Assembly (NCBI GenBank): GCA_963703745.1
Contig: CAVPFL010000004.1
Span: 124,001 to 188,000 of the forward strand
DNA: 64,000 nt
Source: AP-15 sp963703745
GTDB taxonomy: Bacteria; Pseudomonadota; Alphaproteobacteria; ATCC43930; CGMCC-115725
Reading direction: 5' to 3'
Below the pieces are notes generated by a model, which saw nothing but the letters and a program-made list of their open reading frames with translations, did not search any database and was not told where the DNA came from. Below, in pieces: positions 16,012 through 25,191 of the stretch; within the stretch, counting starts at the first letter, position 1; each line of letters opens with the position of its first letter. The position numbers and the translations under genes are program-made.

Positions 16012-16869
16012 TCATTCGACAAAAAAGCTTATGTCGAATGGGGTCGCATCTCCGGTGATCGACTTGACCGCCACTAGCGGAGCGGGGTTTGTGAGAATTG
16101 GCCGCGTGTTCAGAATAGCACTTTGCAGGACTTCAGCACCCGTCTCAGGTGGCGTCTTGGCGTTCAGCTGAACTGGCACCGTTATCCCGTGAGTGCGCGA
16201 AGGGGAGCTGGCATTGACGATCTTCGCTTTGGCGATCGTGCTGTTCGGGACGATCGCCAGATCGTCGTTCGCAGTCAGTACATTGGTCGCGCGCCAATTG
16301 ATCTCTAGGACGCGGCCGTCGGTACTGCCGTCGATGCTGATCCAATCCTCGGACCGATACGGACGGCTGAAATCCAACACAATGCCCGAGAACACGTCGC
16401 CCAGGGTGCTCTGCAGCGCAAGCCCGAGGACAACGGCGATGACACCCGAAGTGGCGAGCGAACCTCGAATCGGAACGTTAAAGACGTAGGCGATGATCGC
16501 AAGCACGGCGGACAGATAGATGAGGCCGGCAAGCACGTCCTGCATCAACTTTTGGCGCGGTCGATGCTCGATAACGACAAATACACGCAAGACTGCGACG
16601 AGGAACCATGCGGCCCAAAGCCACCAGATGATCTTCAAGACGGCGTGGACCGCGTCATCGAACGGCGTCCCCGTCAGCGTCAGCGGCTGGTAGGGAACCA
16701 CTCCGGCGTACAGCAGAACAATACTAAGAGCGATCAGAAAAATCACCCGCACTACGGCGCGGCCGAGCGGGTGCAGGCGGGATGAGAATTGCAGCAACCA
16801 ACCGGAAAGTAAAATGACAAGGGTGGCGACTAGCGGGTCACGCACGGCTGCCGCCGCTGACGAGATCAT
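16012..16869 (-). CDS. MscS-family mechanosensitive ion channel
   Basis: 285 aa from ATG 16869, chosen for its GGAG site 9 bases upstream (the frame is open further). About four membrane helices precede the pore-lining TM3 (SGVIAVVLGLALQSTLGDVF, residues about 142-161). The cytosolic beta domain follows (RSEDWISIDGSTDGRVLEIN, then RATNVLTANDDLAIVPNSTI). It ends at FDISFFVE, shorter than relatives that go on into a C-terminal alpha/beta or cyclic-nucleotide domain, so the 3' end may be truncated. It releases osmolytes on hypo-osmotic shock. It lies 210 bases after MlaC. Confidence 0.82.
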   Translation of the reverse strand: MISSAAAAVRDPLVATLVILLSGWLLQFSSRLHPLGRAVVRVIFLIALSIVLLYAGVVPYQPLTLTGTPFDDAVHAVLKIIWWLWAAWFLVAVLRVFVVIEHRPRQKLMQDVLAGLIYLSAVLAIIAYVFNVPIRGSLATSGVIAVVLGLALQSTLGDVFSGIVLDFSRPYRSEDWISIDGSTDGRVLEINWRATNVLTANDDLAIVPNSTIAKAKIVNASSPSRTHGITVPVQLNAKTPPETGAEVLQSAILNTRPILTNPAPLVAVKSITGDATPFDISFFVE

Positions 16870-17079
16870 TTTTGCTACATCTCCGATCGCTATCCTCGCG
16901 TGGCGATAATACCGGGCGGCAGACGCGCTAGCCAGCCAACGCGCCGAATGCCAGGGGCCATTCGCGATTGTGAGCGTCTCCCAGCACATTTTCGACGGGC
17001 GAGAAGCGCTGGACGACGAGCAAATCTCCGTCTGGCGGATACACTGCAGCTTGCGCGACAACCCGCCGAAGAGAGGTGC

Positions 17080-17790
17080 TCAGCGCTCTTCGCGCATCGC
17101 CGTCAGCAGCGCCCCGAGTTGCCCGCCGTGGCTCGCCAGCACCGATTGGATCTCAGAACGGTAGCTCAATGCCATGCTGACATTATCGATAGTCACGTCC
17201 TGGATCCTGTAAAGCCCGTCAACAATGCCGAGCTGAAAATCCACTTCGTTCCGCGCGCCCTGTGACGCAATCATCTCACCGGTTACGAAAACAACACCGT
17301 CCGGGTCGGTTCGGCTGCCGGTCACGCGGAAGTCGCCACCGCTGGCCTGTGCAAGGCGCCTGCCATGGGAGAGTACGATGTGCTTTTCCAGGAGGCCCCG
17401 GAACTCTTGCTGCTGCTCCGGGCTTGCGGTGCCCCAATACGGGCCGAGAACAAGACGGGCGATCCCATCCATATCGAAATCCTGGCGCAGTATTTGACGG
17501 AAATAGGCCTCTTTCTGATCCAAGGACGCAGCCGAGCGCATCTCGGCAAACACGTTATTCGCGCCGGTGCTGATGAACTCCGCGGGAGTTTCGTCAGCCG
17601 TGGTAGCAAGTGATGGGGCCGCTGATCCCGTGATCACAATGGTGACAGCGAAGGCCCTTACAAACCGCGAAAAGGCGGTGCCGGCCATCCCCTTAACGGT
17701 ATCGGCGTGCGGTGTGACAGGTGATGACCTGTCTTGCTCATCCCGCCGGCGGGTTCGCTCAGAATTGGTCTTGACCCGTTTGTCGCTCAT
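17080..17790 (-). CDS. MlaC/Ttg2D-family phospholipid-binding protein
   Basis: 236 aa from ATG 17790, with a GAGAG site upstream; an ATG 35 codons later would give a more normal signal peptide (SRFVRAFAVTIVITGSAAPS). The MlaC core is clear: ATTADETPAEFISTGANNVF, then FRQILRQDFDMDGIARLVLG, then a QQQEFRGLLEKHIV helix and RIQDVTIDNVSMALSYRSE. MlaC shuttles phospholipids between the outer-membrane MlaA complex and the inner-membrane MlaFEDB transporter. No other mla gene is nearby, so this is an orphan. The Arg-rich N-terminal extension is unusual. Confidence 0.8.
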   Translation of the reverse strand: MSDKRVKTNSERTRRRDEQDRSSPVTPHADTVKGMAGTAFSRFVRAFAVTIVITGSAAPSLATTADETPAEFISTGANNVFAEMRSAASLDQKEAYFRQILRQDFDMDGIARLVLGPYWGTASPEQQQEFRGLLEKHIVLSHGRRLAQASGGDFRVTGSRTDPDGVVFVTGEMIASQGARNEVDFQLGIVDGLYRIQDVTIDNVSMALSYRSEIQSVLASHGGQLGALLTAMREER

Positions 17791-17952
17791 GCCGTTTCTC
17801 TCTCGAGAATGGGGGACTGCGATGGAGCCCATCAAGGCGGACACGCTGCCTGTGGGTGAATGCTGGTCAAGACGAATTCGACCCGTGGGCTGCTCGATTG
17901 GAGGATCTTGACGAGGCGAGCCGACCAAGGGTCAGCCTTTGAAGGGGGGGGT

Positions 17953-17968
17953 CGCGAGGAGCCTCGCG
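17953..17968. terminator. Short hairpin after the OprB gene
   Basis: CGCGAGG and CCTCGCG flank a 2-base centre, 59 bases beyond the OprB stop. The loop is too tight for a classical hairpin and no T run follows on the minus strand, so terminator function is uncertain. Confidence 0.25.
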
Positions 17969-18026
17969 CTGTTAAGTCCCCGGTCCGCCAACAGAACATC
18001 GCTCCGCCAAACGCGATCTTAATTCA

Positions 18027-19529
18027 TCATAACGTGAGTTGGATATGAAACGCGAAGACCCAGGTGTTCGGATGCGTCGACGTCGCGCCGGGACGGATGT
18101 CATATTGCACGCCGGGCCGAAAAAACAGCGAAGGGGTGAGCTGGAAGGCGTAGTTGAGCTCGACAAGCTGTTCGCTGGTCTGGATCGGCTGTCCCGCCTT
18201 CTCCAGCTGAAATTGAAACCGCGGATTGATATCCATCCGCGCCCAGCCGATGGAGAGGATGTCCAGCTCACGGCCCGGAAACACGCCGCGGGAGGCAATT
18301 CCCCCATCATAAGCATTCTTGAATTTCGCGGTGTTCTGGTCACTCACGGTAAACACGCCGAAAATCGCTAGCCCATCGGTATTCTCTGGCCCCCATTTGA
18401 TAACTTGTTGTGCAGCCTCGAAATAGAGACCAAACAGGCCCCGGTCGAAGATCTTGGGATTGGCCAGATCGGGCCTCGCCGACGAGTCGTAATAGCCACC
18501 GAGATTATAGGTTCCGCCATAATCTGAAGGGTTCTTGCCCAACTGGTATTTGAGCTCGGCTGGCGCGATCACGCCGGTGTTGCCGGTAAAGTTGAGCTTG
18601 AACCCATCCTGCCTCAGCGTATAGAGGGGGTTCGAATCGACCGCTGCAGTTTGAAACTGGAGTTCGTCTGTTATGTGCCATTTGATCCGACCGGTCCATC
18701 TGCCGGCCGGTCCGTCCGCCCATCCGCTGTTGCCAAATAGCGTTATCGGATGCCCGCAAAGTTCATCGTTGGTGAAGTTGCAGAGATAAGGCAACACGGC
18801 AAAATCGTTGCCCATCGGATAGAAGCCGGCCTTTAGGGCCAGCTCCTTGTCGAAAAGAAACTTCTCGATACTGATCTCGTTGAAGCGCAGATTTTGCCCT
18901 TGTCCAAAAATCGACTGATAAGGGAAATAGCCGTCGGTTCTGTTCGTAAGGTTAACGCCGGCGCGGTCAGTCATGGCATAGCGCGCGACGGCGTCGGGCC
19001 AAATGCCCAGCTTGTCGAGATCAAAGCCGACGCCAAAGTCGACCTGTTGCGCATAGGCGGTGCCGGTACCGTGGATGCCGGCCGTGTTGGATGCGGTCTG
19101 GCTGATGTAATGTGCAATAAAATCGATGCCCCTCTGGGACAGTTCTTGTCGGAGCGGCAAATCGCCGAACAGTGGTATTTGCTGGTTGTAGTCCAGTTGG
19201 AGTTGAGGTGAGATTACGGCGGGGTTGGTCAGAGGCGTTATTGCCGGTAGGAGTAGGGTCGGCGGGAAATACGGCTGAGCAAGTGGTGCGGCTGGACCCG
19301 GGGTCTCCGTTGTCATTGGCGGTGTCGGCGCGCTTGGAGTTGTTGCCGGCGGATTTTCCGCAGTTTGGGCAAATCCGGGCCGGGCAGCATATACAGCTGC
19401 GAGAAGGCAGAGACATTGGATGATCCGGATGCATCGCTGAAGCGTCCCGCGGCGACATCCTTGCAATGCCGGACCTCCCACAATAGCCTTAAACGGTCGG
19501 GCTCGAGCCGACGCATGATCCGGGATCAT
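18027..19529 (-). CDS. OprB-family carbohydrate-selective porin
   Basis: 500 aa from ATG 19529 (ATG 19586 is also in frame). A long leader precedes the hydrophobic signal segment (IIQCLCLLAAVYAARPGFAQ) and a Pro/Thr-rich linker. The body is a 16-strand beta-barrel of the OprB type: LQLDYNQQIPLFGDLPLRQ, GIDFIAHYISQTASNTAG, NEISIEKFLFDKELALKAGF and C-terminal THPNTWVFAFHIQLTL ending in an aromatic/hydrophobic strand. It imports sugars across the outer membrane. It diverges from the gluconokinase gene with starts almost abutting, fitting a shared sugar-acid uptake regulon. Confidence 0.85.
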   Translation of the reverse strand: MIPDHASARARPFKAIVGGPALQGCRRGTLQRCIRIIQCLCLLAAVYAARPGFAQTAENPPATTPSAPTPPMTTETPGPAAPLAQPYFPPTLLLPAITPLTNPAVISPQLQLDYNQQIPLFGDLPLRQELSQRGIDFIAHYISQTASNTAGIHGTGTAYAQQVDFGVGFDLDKLGIWPDAVARYAMTDRAGVNLTNRTDGYFPYQSIFGQGQNLRFNEISIEKFLFDKELALKAGFYPMGNDFAVLPYLCNFTNDELCGHPITLFGNSGWADGPAGRWTGRIKWHITDELQFQTAAVDSNPLYTLRQDGFKLNFTGNTGVIAPAELKYQLGKNPSDYGGTYNLGGYYDSSARPDLANPKIFDRGLFGLYFEAAQQVIKWGPENTDGLAIFGVFTVSDQNTAKFKNAYDGGIASRGVFPGRELDILSIGWARMDINPRFQFQLEKAGQPIQTSEQLVELNYAFQLTPSLFFRPGVQYDIRPGATSTHPNTWVFAFHIQLTL

Positions 19530-19532
19530 CTC

Positions 19533-20144
19533 ATGGCAGGGACCGATAATCAACCGCAGCGCGTGTGGTCTCCGGCACTCGCGCACACCGTCACCAGCCC
19601 GGTGATCGTCGTCGTGATGGGTGTCTCCGGATCGGGCAAAAGCACGGTCGCAGCCCTGCTCGCGGCGGCACTGGGCTGTCAGTTTCAGGAAGGCGACGAT
19701 CTACATCCGCCCGAGAATGTCGAAAAGATGCGTGACGGGACGCCGTTGACCGACGCGGACCGCATGCCCTGGCTCCACAAGATCGGCGAGGAAATCGACG
19801 GCTGGCGGGCGCGAGGCGAATGTGGCGTGCTGACCTGCTCGGCGCTGAAGCGGTCCTACCGGGACATTCTCATCGGCGGTCGCCAGGACGTCGTGCTGGT
19901 TTATCTCAAAGGCTCTCCAGACCTCATCCACCAGCGTATGATCGCAAGGCATGGGCACTTCATGCCGGTTGCTTTGCTCGACAGCCAATTTGCGATATTG
20001 GAGGAGCCTACGCCGGACGAGCACCCGATTATCGTCGGTATCGGAGGCAAACCGGCCGACATCGCGCATGACATCGTGCGCCAGCTCGAGGTCCGCCACC
20101 GTCAAGCCAACCGCCCCGCGCCAGCCGCCCCGACGAGCGCGTGA
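19533..20144 (+). CDS. gntK: Gluconokinase
   Basis: A 203-aa P-loop kinase. Walker A is VMGVSGSGKST (residues about 30-40), then GCQFQEGDDLHPPENVEKM, MRDGTPLTDADRMPWL and LTCSALKRSYRD. All are diagnostic of GntK, which phosphorylates gluconate to 6-phosphogluconate for the Entner-Doudoroff or pentose phosphate route. ATG 19533 is preferred; ATG 19515 is in frame. An MFS sugar-acid transporter follows 8 bases after its stop, and the OprB porin is divergent, so uptake and activation genes are grouped. Confidence 0.88.
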   Translation: MAGTDNQPQRVWSPALAHTVTSPVIVVVMGVSGSGKSTVAALLAAALGCQFQEGDDLHPPENVEKMRDGTPLTDADRMPWLHKIGEEIDGWRARGECGVLTCSALKRSYRDILIGGRQDVVLVYLKGSPDLIHQRMIARHGHFMPVALLDSQFAILEEPTPDEHPIIVGIGGKPADIAHDIVRQLEVRHRQANRPAPAAPTSA

Positions 20145-20152
20145 GGAGACCG

Positions 20153-21451
20153 ATGACCGCAATACCCGCCGCCATCCGCATCCCAAGGGTGCGCTGGGGC
20201 ATCGGCGTACTGCTGGGGGCCGGGGTGCTGATCAATTATTTCGACCGGATCAACCTCTCCGTTGGCGCGCCACAGCTGCAGCAGGAATTCGGTCTGACCG
20301 ATGGTGAGCTCGGCTGGCTCTTCAGCGGGTTTTTTTGGTCCTACGCGGTGCTGCAGATCCCAAGCGGGATGATCCTCGACCGCTTCGGCGTCACTGCGGT
20401 TTATCGGGTCAGCTCCTTTCTCTGGTCGCTCACCTCGGCCATGACAGCTCTCGCCGGCGGGTTTGGTGGTGTACTCGCGGCGCGCTTGCTGCTGGGTATC
20501 GCTGAAGGGCCCGGCTTCCCGGCGAGTGCCAAGGCCACCGGCTACTGGTTTCCGCGGGGCGAGCGGGCAATGGCAACGTCAATCTTTGACGCCGCTGCAA
20601 AATTTGCCAACGTCATCGGTGTGCCGCTGGTTGCGCTGGCTATCGTCCAGTTCGGCTGGCGATGGGGCTTCGGCATTACTGGAATGCTGAGCTTCCTCTA
20701 TTTCCTCGCCTTCCTGATCGTCTACCGCGACCCAAGTCGCCATCCGCGGCTGAGCTCGGTCGAGCGTGACTACATCCGTGCCGGCGGCGCCACACGAGAA
20801 GGCCCAGCGGAAAGCGGCGAAGTCGCCATGCTTGGGTATCTGTTGCGCAACCGGAAGGTATGGGGCCTGACGATTGGTTTTGCGGCCTACGGTTACTCGT
20901 TCTACCTGTTCCTGACCTGGTTGCCCAACTACCTCGTGCAATCTATGCATATGAGCATATTGAAATCCGCTGGGTTCACTGCGATCCCCTGGATTTGCGC
21001 CACGGTTGCGGGTCTTGGCGTCGGCGGCTGGCTGATCGACCACCTGATCGCCCGCGGCTACGACGAGACGCCTGTGCGCAAGACCGTGCTCGTGGTCGGG
21101 ATGCTGCTCGGTCTTGCGGTATTCGGCGCTACCGTTACGACTGATCCGGTTTGGGCGATCGTCTGGATTTCGGTGGCGCTCAGCGGGCTCGCCGCGGCAT
21201 CGCCAGTAGGTTGGTCGATCCCGTCGCTGATCGCCCCCCGTGGTGGAACCGGAACCATCGGCGGGATAATGAATTTCCTGAACAACATGATGGGAGTCGT
21301 GGCACCGGTGACAACCGGCTATATCGTCGGCGCCACCGGATCTTTTGTCGGCGCGTTTCTGGCTGCTGGAATCGTGCTGGTCATCGGCATCGTCGCCTAC
21401 GTTTTCATCCTGGGCCGGATCGAGCCGATCGCCGATCCGCCGGCGGCGTGA
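20153..21451 (+). CDS. MFS transporter, anion:cation symporter (sugar-acid) type
   Basis: This 432-aa protein has 12 predicted helices. The first helix carries LINYFDRINLSVGAPQLQ, the conserved R-x-N signature of the ACS family (ExuT/GarP/GudP). FPASAKATGYWFPRGERAMA follows helix 4 and is the family's second signature. Members import hexuronates, glucarate, galactonate or gluconate with protons. ATG 20153 has GAGGAG 5 bases upstream, so the GTG at 20141 is unlikely. It is co-transcribed with gntK, which makes gluconate or a related acid the likely substrate. Confidence 0.85.
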   Translation: MTAIPAAIRIPRVRWGIGVLLGAGVLINYFDRINLSVGAPQLQQEFGLTDGELGWLFSGFFWSYAVLQIPSGMILDRFGVTAVYRVSSFLWSLTSAMTALAGGFGGVLAARLLLGIAEGPGFPASAKATGYWFPRGERAMATSIFDAAAKFANVIGVPLVALAIVQFGWRWGFGITGMLSFLYFLAFLIVYRDPSRHPRLSSVERDYIRAGGATREGPAESGEVAMLGYLLRNRKVWGLTIGFAAYGYSFYLFLTWLPNYLVQSMHMSILKSAGFTAIPWICATVAGLGVGGWLIDHLIARGYDETPVRKTVLVVGMLLGLAVFGATVTTDPVWAIVWISVALSGLAAASPVGWSIPSLIAPRGGTGTIGGIMNFLNNMMGVVAPVTTGYIVGATGSFVGAFLAAGIVLVIGIVAYVFILGRIEPIADPPAA

Positions 21452-21806
21452 CGTGATCGACGCATCGGAGTTAACTCCGCGAGACCGGTAACGGCGTGTC
21501 TTGTTGCGATAATGAATATCACCATTTAATTGCCCTATTTGGATGCCATAAGGCGTCCAATTCCGGTCGGCAATCAAGCAGGAGTTAGCAGAGCGGTTGT
21601 GGGGCTGGCCAAGACTTCTGAGCTGAGGCAGCGTGGAGATCTGTTCGGTCCAGCCAATGTGTGGGGGTTGCTGCTGCAACTTGAACGTGCGATTTCGCTG
21701 CAGATTTGCTGCAGATGCAGCAGCGGCGGATTTGTCAATCAACTTATTCTTGTGGCGCACAGCAACTCAGGGCCGCGGACCACGATGTAATGGTTAAGTT
21801 CGGCCC
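21452..21806. other. Intergenic region between the MFS and FUSC genes
   Basis: 355 bases with no supportable gene. A 14-bp perfect palindrome CGGAGTTAACTCCG lies at 21466-21479, 15 bases after the MFS stop, and a CTGCAGAT-type short repeat lies near 21700. Open frames on either strand show no family resemblance. Confidence 0.4.
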
Positions 21807-23861
21807 ATGACGGAGGCAGCGTTTCCGGCGCAAGGCTCGTCTGCTGCATCGAATGCGGCCCGAGTAGCGCATGCATTGAAGGCCGCGGGTCCGCCGCTGC
21901 TGTTCGGCCTGCGGCTGTGGGCTTCGGTGTGCCTCGCGCTTTACGTCGCGTTCTGGCTCGAGCTCGACAACGCGTACTGGGCCGGTACAACGGCGGCTCT
22001 CGTCTGTCAGCCGCATCTGGGAGCGTCGCTGCGCAAGGGCTGGTACCGCATGATCGGCACCGTGATCGGCGCCGTCGCGATCGTGGTGCTGACGGCGTGC
22101 TTTCCGCAAGATCGCGCGCCGTTTCTCCTAGGGCTGGCGCTGTGGGGCGCCGCATGCGCTCTCGTCGCCACGCTGCTGCGCAATTTCGCGGCCTATTCGG
22201 CGGCGCTCGCCGGCTATACCGTCGCGATCATCGCGATGGACCAGCTTGGCGCGACCGGCGGTCCGAACGGGCAGGCCTTCATGCTCGCCGTCTACCGGGC
22301 CAGCGAAATTTGCATCGGCATCGTCTGCGCTGGGGTCGTCCTCGCCGGAACGGACTTGGGTGGCGCGCGACGACGGTTGGGGACATTGTTCGCCGGCCTC
22401 TCGGCCGAGATCGCCGGCCGCTTCACCCGTACATTGGCTGTCGCCGGATCCGGTTTTGAAGAAACCCAGACGGTCCGGCGCGAATTTATCCGCCGCGTCA
22501 TCGCGCTCGACCCGGTCATCGACGAGGCGATCGGGGAATCCGCCCAACTGCGCTACTTTTCGCCCGTGCTCCAGAGGGCGGTGGACGGTTTATTGGCTGC
22601 CATGGCCGGCTGGGCGCGCTGCGCGTTTGTGCTCGCGCGATTGCCGGAGGGGAGGGCCCGCGGAGAGGCGGACGTCGTGCTGGCGGAAGTGCCGGAGGAA
22701 CTCGGCGCGCAGCCTGAGCAGGACGAGGCGACACGCTGGATGGCCGATCCCGCGGGTCTGCTGCGGGTCTGTGACGCCGCGGTGCAGACCCTTGTAGCGC
22801 TGCCGGCTCGCACGCCGTCGCTGCGGCTGCTTGCCGATCAGACGGCTGACACGCTCGCCGGCATATCGCACGCGCTCAACGGGCTGGCTCTGCTCGTCAC
22901 CGATCCCTTCCGGCCGGTTGCGCGCGACTCCCGCCGCCTTCGGATACCCGATTGGCTCCCTCCTCTGGTCAATGCCGGGCGCGCCTTTGTCGTCATCGGC
23001 GCCGCTCAGCTTTTCTGGATCGTTACCGAATGGCCGAATGGCGCGGGTGCGATGACTTTTGCTGCGATCGGGGTCATCCTGCTCGCGCCGCGCGCCGACC
23101 AGGCCTACGCTGCCGCCATAGGGTTTGCGGTGGGCACCAGCATTACCGCGGCTTTTGCCGCGATCATCGGTTTCGCGGTGTTGCCAAACCGCGAGACTTT
23201 TGCGGGTCTTAGTCTGGCGATTGGCCTTGTGCTTGTGCCTGCCGGCGCCGGGTTGGCCTTGTCCTCTGGGCCGCTGCAGGCGGTGATGTTCACGGCGATG
23301 GTCGCAAATTTTGTGCCGTTGCTGGCACCCGCCAATGTGGAGAGCTACGATACCCAGCAATTTTACAATGCCGCGTTGGCGATTGTCGCAGGAACAGGTG
23401 CTGCGGCGTTGTCTTTTCGCTTGCTGCCGCCATTATCACCCGCTTTTCGCGCGCGCCGGTTGTTGGGGCTGACGTTGCGCGACCTGCGCCGCCTCGCTAC
23501 AGGCCCCATCCCCGATACGGCCAAGGATTGGCAGGATCACGTGTACGGCAGGCTCGCGGTTTTGCCGGATGCGGCACAACCGCTGCAGCGCTCGCAGCTG
23601 CTCGCGGCGCTCTGGGTCGGCACCGAGATCATCCAGCTTCGCCATTTCTGTCGTCGATTCGATCCGGGTTTCGACCTCGATGCGGCGCTCGACGCCTTTG
23701 CGCGAGGCAATTCCGCCACGGCGATCGCGCGGCTCGCCGACCTCGACCGCGCGCTCACCTCGGATTCGGACGCAGCCGCACTCCGGGCGCGGGGCATCAT
23801 TCTCGGCATTTCTGAGACGCTGACCCGACACGCCGCTTACTTTGATGGAGCGACCGTGTGA
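21807..23861 (+). CDS. FUSC-family (aromatic acid exporter-type) membrane protein
   Basis: This 684-aa protein has the duplicated FUSC layout. An N-terminal block of about six helices (FGLRLWASVCLALYVAFWLE, then DNAYWAGTTAALVCQPHLGA) is followed by a soluble mid-region (residues about 190-370). A second helix block begins AFVVIGAAQLFWIVTEWPNG and has a soluble C-terminal domain. The arrangement with DUF1656 and HlyD genes matches the AaeB/YdhK-type efflux systems that export p-hydroxybenzoate, fusaric acid and similar aromatics. It overlaps the DUF1656 gene by 4 bases. Confidence 0.87.
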   Translation: MTEAAFPAQGSSAASNAARVAHALKAAGPPLLFGLRLWASVCLALYVAFWLELDNAYWAGTTAALVCQPHLGASLRKGWYRMIGTVIGAVAIVVLTACFPQDRAPFLLGLALWGAACALVATLLRNFAAYSAALAGYTVAIIAMDQLGATGGPNGQAFMLAVYRASEICIGIVCAGVVLAGTDLGGARRRLGTLFAGLSAEIAGRFTRTLAVAGSGFEETQTVRREFIRRVIALDPVIDEAIGESAQLRYFSPVLQRAVDGLLAAMAGWARCAFVLARLPEGRARGEADVVLAEVPEELGAQPEQDEATRWMADPAGLLRVCDAAVQTLVALPARTPSLRLLADQTADTLAGISHALNGLALLVTDPFRPVARDSRRLRIPDWLPPLVNAGRAFVVIGAAQLFWIVTEWPNGAGAMTFAAIGVILLAPRADQAYAAAIGFAVGTSITAAFAAIIGFAVLPNRETFAGLSLAIGLVLVPAGAGLALSSGPLQAVMFTAMVANFVPLLAPANVESYDTQQFYNAALAIVAGTGAAALSFRLLPPLSPAFRARRLLGLTLRDLRRLATGPIPDTAKDWQDHVYGRLAVLPDAAQPLQRSQLLAALWVGTEIIQLRHFCRRFDPGFDLDAALDAFARGNSATAIARLADLDRALTSDSDAAALRARGIILGISETLTRHAAYFDGATV

Positions 23862-24079
23862 GATTCACCGAGATCAACCTGTTCGGCGTCTATGTCGCGC
23901 CGATCTCGGTGATGATGGTCGCGGCCTGGGTGGTCACGATTGGGCTGCGGCGGATCGCCGCCCGCTACGGTCTGTTGCGCTACGTTTGGCACCCCTCGCT
24001 GTTCGTATTTGCCGTCTATATGATCGTGCTGTCATCGATGGTGCTGTTCGTAGCGGCGGGCTCATTTCGCCATGTCTGA
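23858..24079 (+). CDS. DUF1656 family small membrane protein
   Basis: 73 aa with a GTG start at 23858 overlapping the FUSC stop (GTGA). The sequence MRFTEINLFGVYVAPISVMM and a second helix near HPSLFVFAVYMIVLSSMVLF match the DUF1656 family (AaeX-like). These two-helix proteins occur between FUSC and HlyD genes and are assumed to be part of the efflux complex. It overlaps the HlyD gene by 8 bases. Confidence 0.87.
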   Translation: MRFTEINLFGVYVAPISVMMVAAWVVTIGLRRIAARYGLLRYVWHPSLFVFAVYMIVLSSMVLFVAAGSFRHV

Positions 24080-25046
24080 CGTCGAAACCAAATCGAAGCG
24101 CGAAGCGGCGGTGGACGCTCCCGCAGCCGTCTGGTCGCCCGAGCCGGCACCTCGCGAAGCGCCCCGGCGTCGTCTGCGAATCCTTCCGCTGCTGATCACC
24201 TTGGCGACGATCGCGGTCGCCGGCGCTCTGGGCTGGGCGATGTGGAACGCCTATATGGGCGCGCCCTGGACGCGCGACGGCACAGTGCGCGCCTACGTCG
24301 TAACGATGGCGGTGGAGGTCTCCGGGTATATCGTCGAGCTGCCGGTCGTCGACAACCAATTCGTGCACAAGGGCGACCTGCTGATGGTCATCGACCCGAC
24401 CAACTATAAGATCGCCGTCAGCCTCGCCGAGGCGGCGGTGCAGCAGGCCCAGGTCAACACGCAGAACGCCGAGAGAGAGGCAAAGCGCCGGATGGAGCTG
24501 ACCAGCCTGGCGGTCACAAAAGAAGAACAGCAGACCTATGAGACCAGCGCAGTGGCTAACCAGGCCCAACTACAGCAGGCCCAAGCCAATTTGGACCAGG
24601 CGCGCGTCAACCTCAAGCGTACAGAAATCCGCTCGCCGGTCAACGGCTATGTCACCAACCTTTTGGCGCAGCTCGGCGACTACGCCAATGTCGGGCAGAA
24701 TCAAATCTCCCTCGTCGATGCCGATTCGTTCTGGGTCGACGGCTATTTCGAGGAGACCAATCTCGAGCCGATCCAGGTGGGCGACCCTGCCGAGATCAAG
24801 CTGATGGGCTACCACCAGATCGTTCGCGGCCATGTCGACAGCATCGCGCGCGGCATCAACGTCCCGAACGCGCAACCGAACGCCGCGGGCCTGGCGCAGG
24901 TGAATCCGATCTTCACCTGGGTGCGCCTGGCGCAACGCATTCCGGTGCGCATCCACATCGATCAGGTGCCCGACGGCGTGGTCCTGTCCACCGGGATGAC
25001 GGCGACCGTGCAGATCGATCCGCGCCCTCCGCAGCCCGCTAAATGA
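24072..25046 (+). CDS. HlyD-family periplasmic adaptor subunit (AaeA-like)
   Basis: This 324-aa protein has one N-terminal anchor helix (LLITLATIAVAGALGWAMWN). AYVVTMAVEVSGYIVELPV begins the lipoyl half-motif, followed by a coiled-coil hairpin (residues about 115-185, VQQAQVNTQNAEREAKRRME) and the second lipoyl half (RTEIRSPVNGYVTNLLAQLG). A beta-barrel then ends in GVVLSTGMTATVQID. It bridges the FUSC pump to an outer-membrane channel. No TolC-type gene is adjacent. It completes a tightly overlapping three-gene efflux operon. Confidence 0.88.
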   Translation: MSDVETKSKREAAVDAPAAVWSPEPAPREAPRRRLRILPLLITLATIAVAGALGWAMWNAYMGAPWTRDGTVRAYVVTMAVEVSGYIVELPVVDNQFVHKGDLLMVIDPTNYKIAVSLAEAAVQQAQVNTQNAEREAKRRMELTSLAVTKEEQQTYETSAVANQAQLQQAQANLDQARVNLKRTEIRSPVNGYVTNLLAQLGDYANVGQNQISLVDADSFWVDGYFEETNLEPIQVGDPAEIKLMGYHQIVRGHVDSIARGINVPNAQPNAAGLAQVNPIFTWVRLAQRIPVRIHIDQVPDGVVLSTGMTATVQIDPRPPQPAK

Positions 25047-25095
25047 ACCGGCGCGCGTGTTGAGACGCATCGAGAAACCGCCCGGAAGAGATGGA

Positions 25096-25109
25096 CGGGG
25101 CTCGCCCCG
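25096..25109. terminator. GC hairpin after the efflux operon
   Basis: CGGGGC and GCCCCG around a 2-base centre, 50 bases after the HlyD stop and before the molybdoenzyme operon. No T run follows. It may separate the two operons. Confidence 0.3.
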
Positions 25110-25191
25110 CCCGTGTTGCGTAGTGCTGTGAGGGTCCTGGCTTCGGTGCTACTATTTGCTTGGCAGCCATACTGGTCAGGAGCGCCTGGCG

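Noticed and set aside
15777..16022. 81-codon minus-strand frame after the MscS gene, possibly a lost C-terminal extension
   Set aside because: It does not resemble the MscS C-terminal domain or any family, and joining it needs a frameshift without supporting homology.
20579..21760. 393-codon minus-strand frame opposite the MFS gene
   Set aside because: Antisense to a protein with clear ACS-family signatures; translation is Arg/Asp-rich and shows no family.
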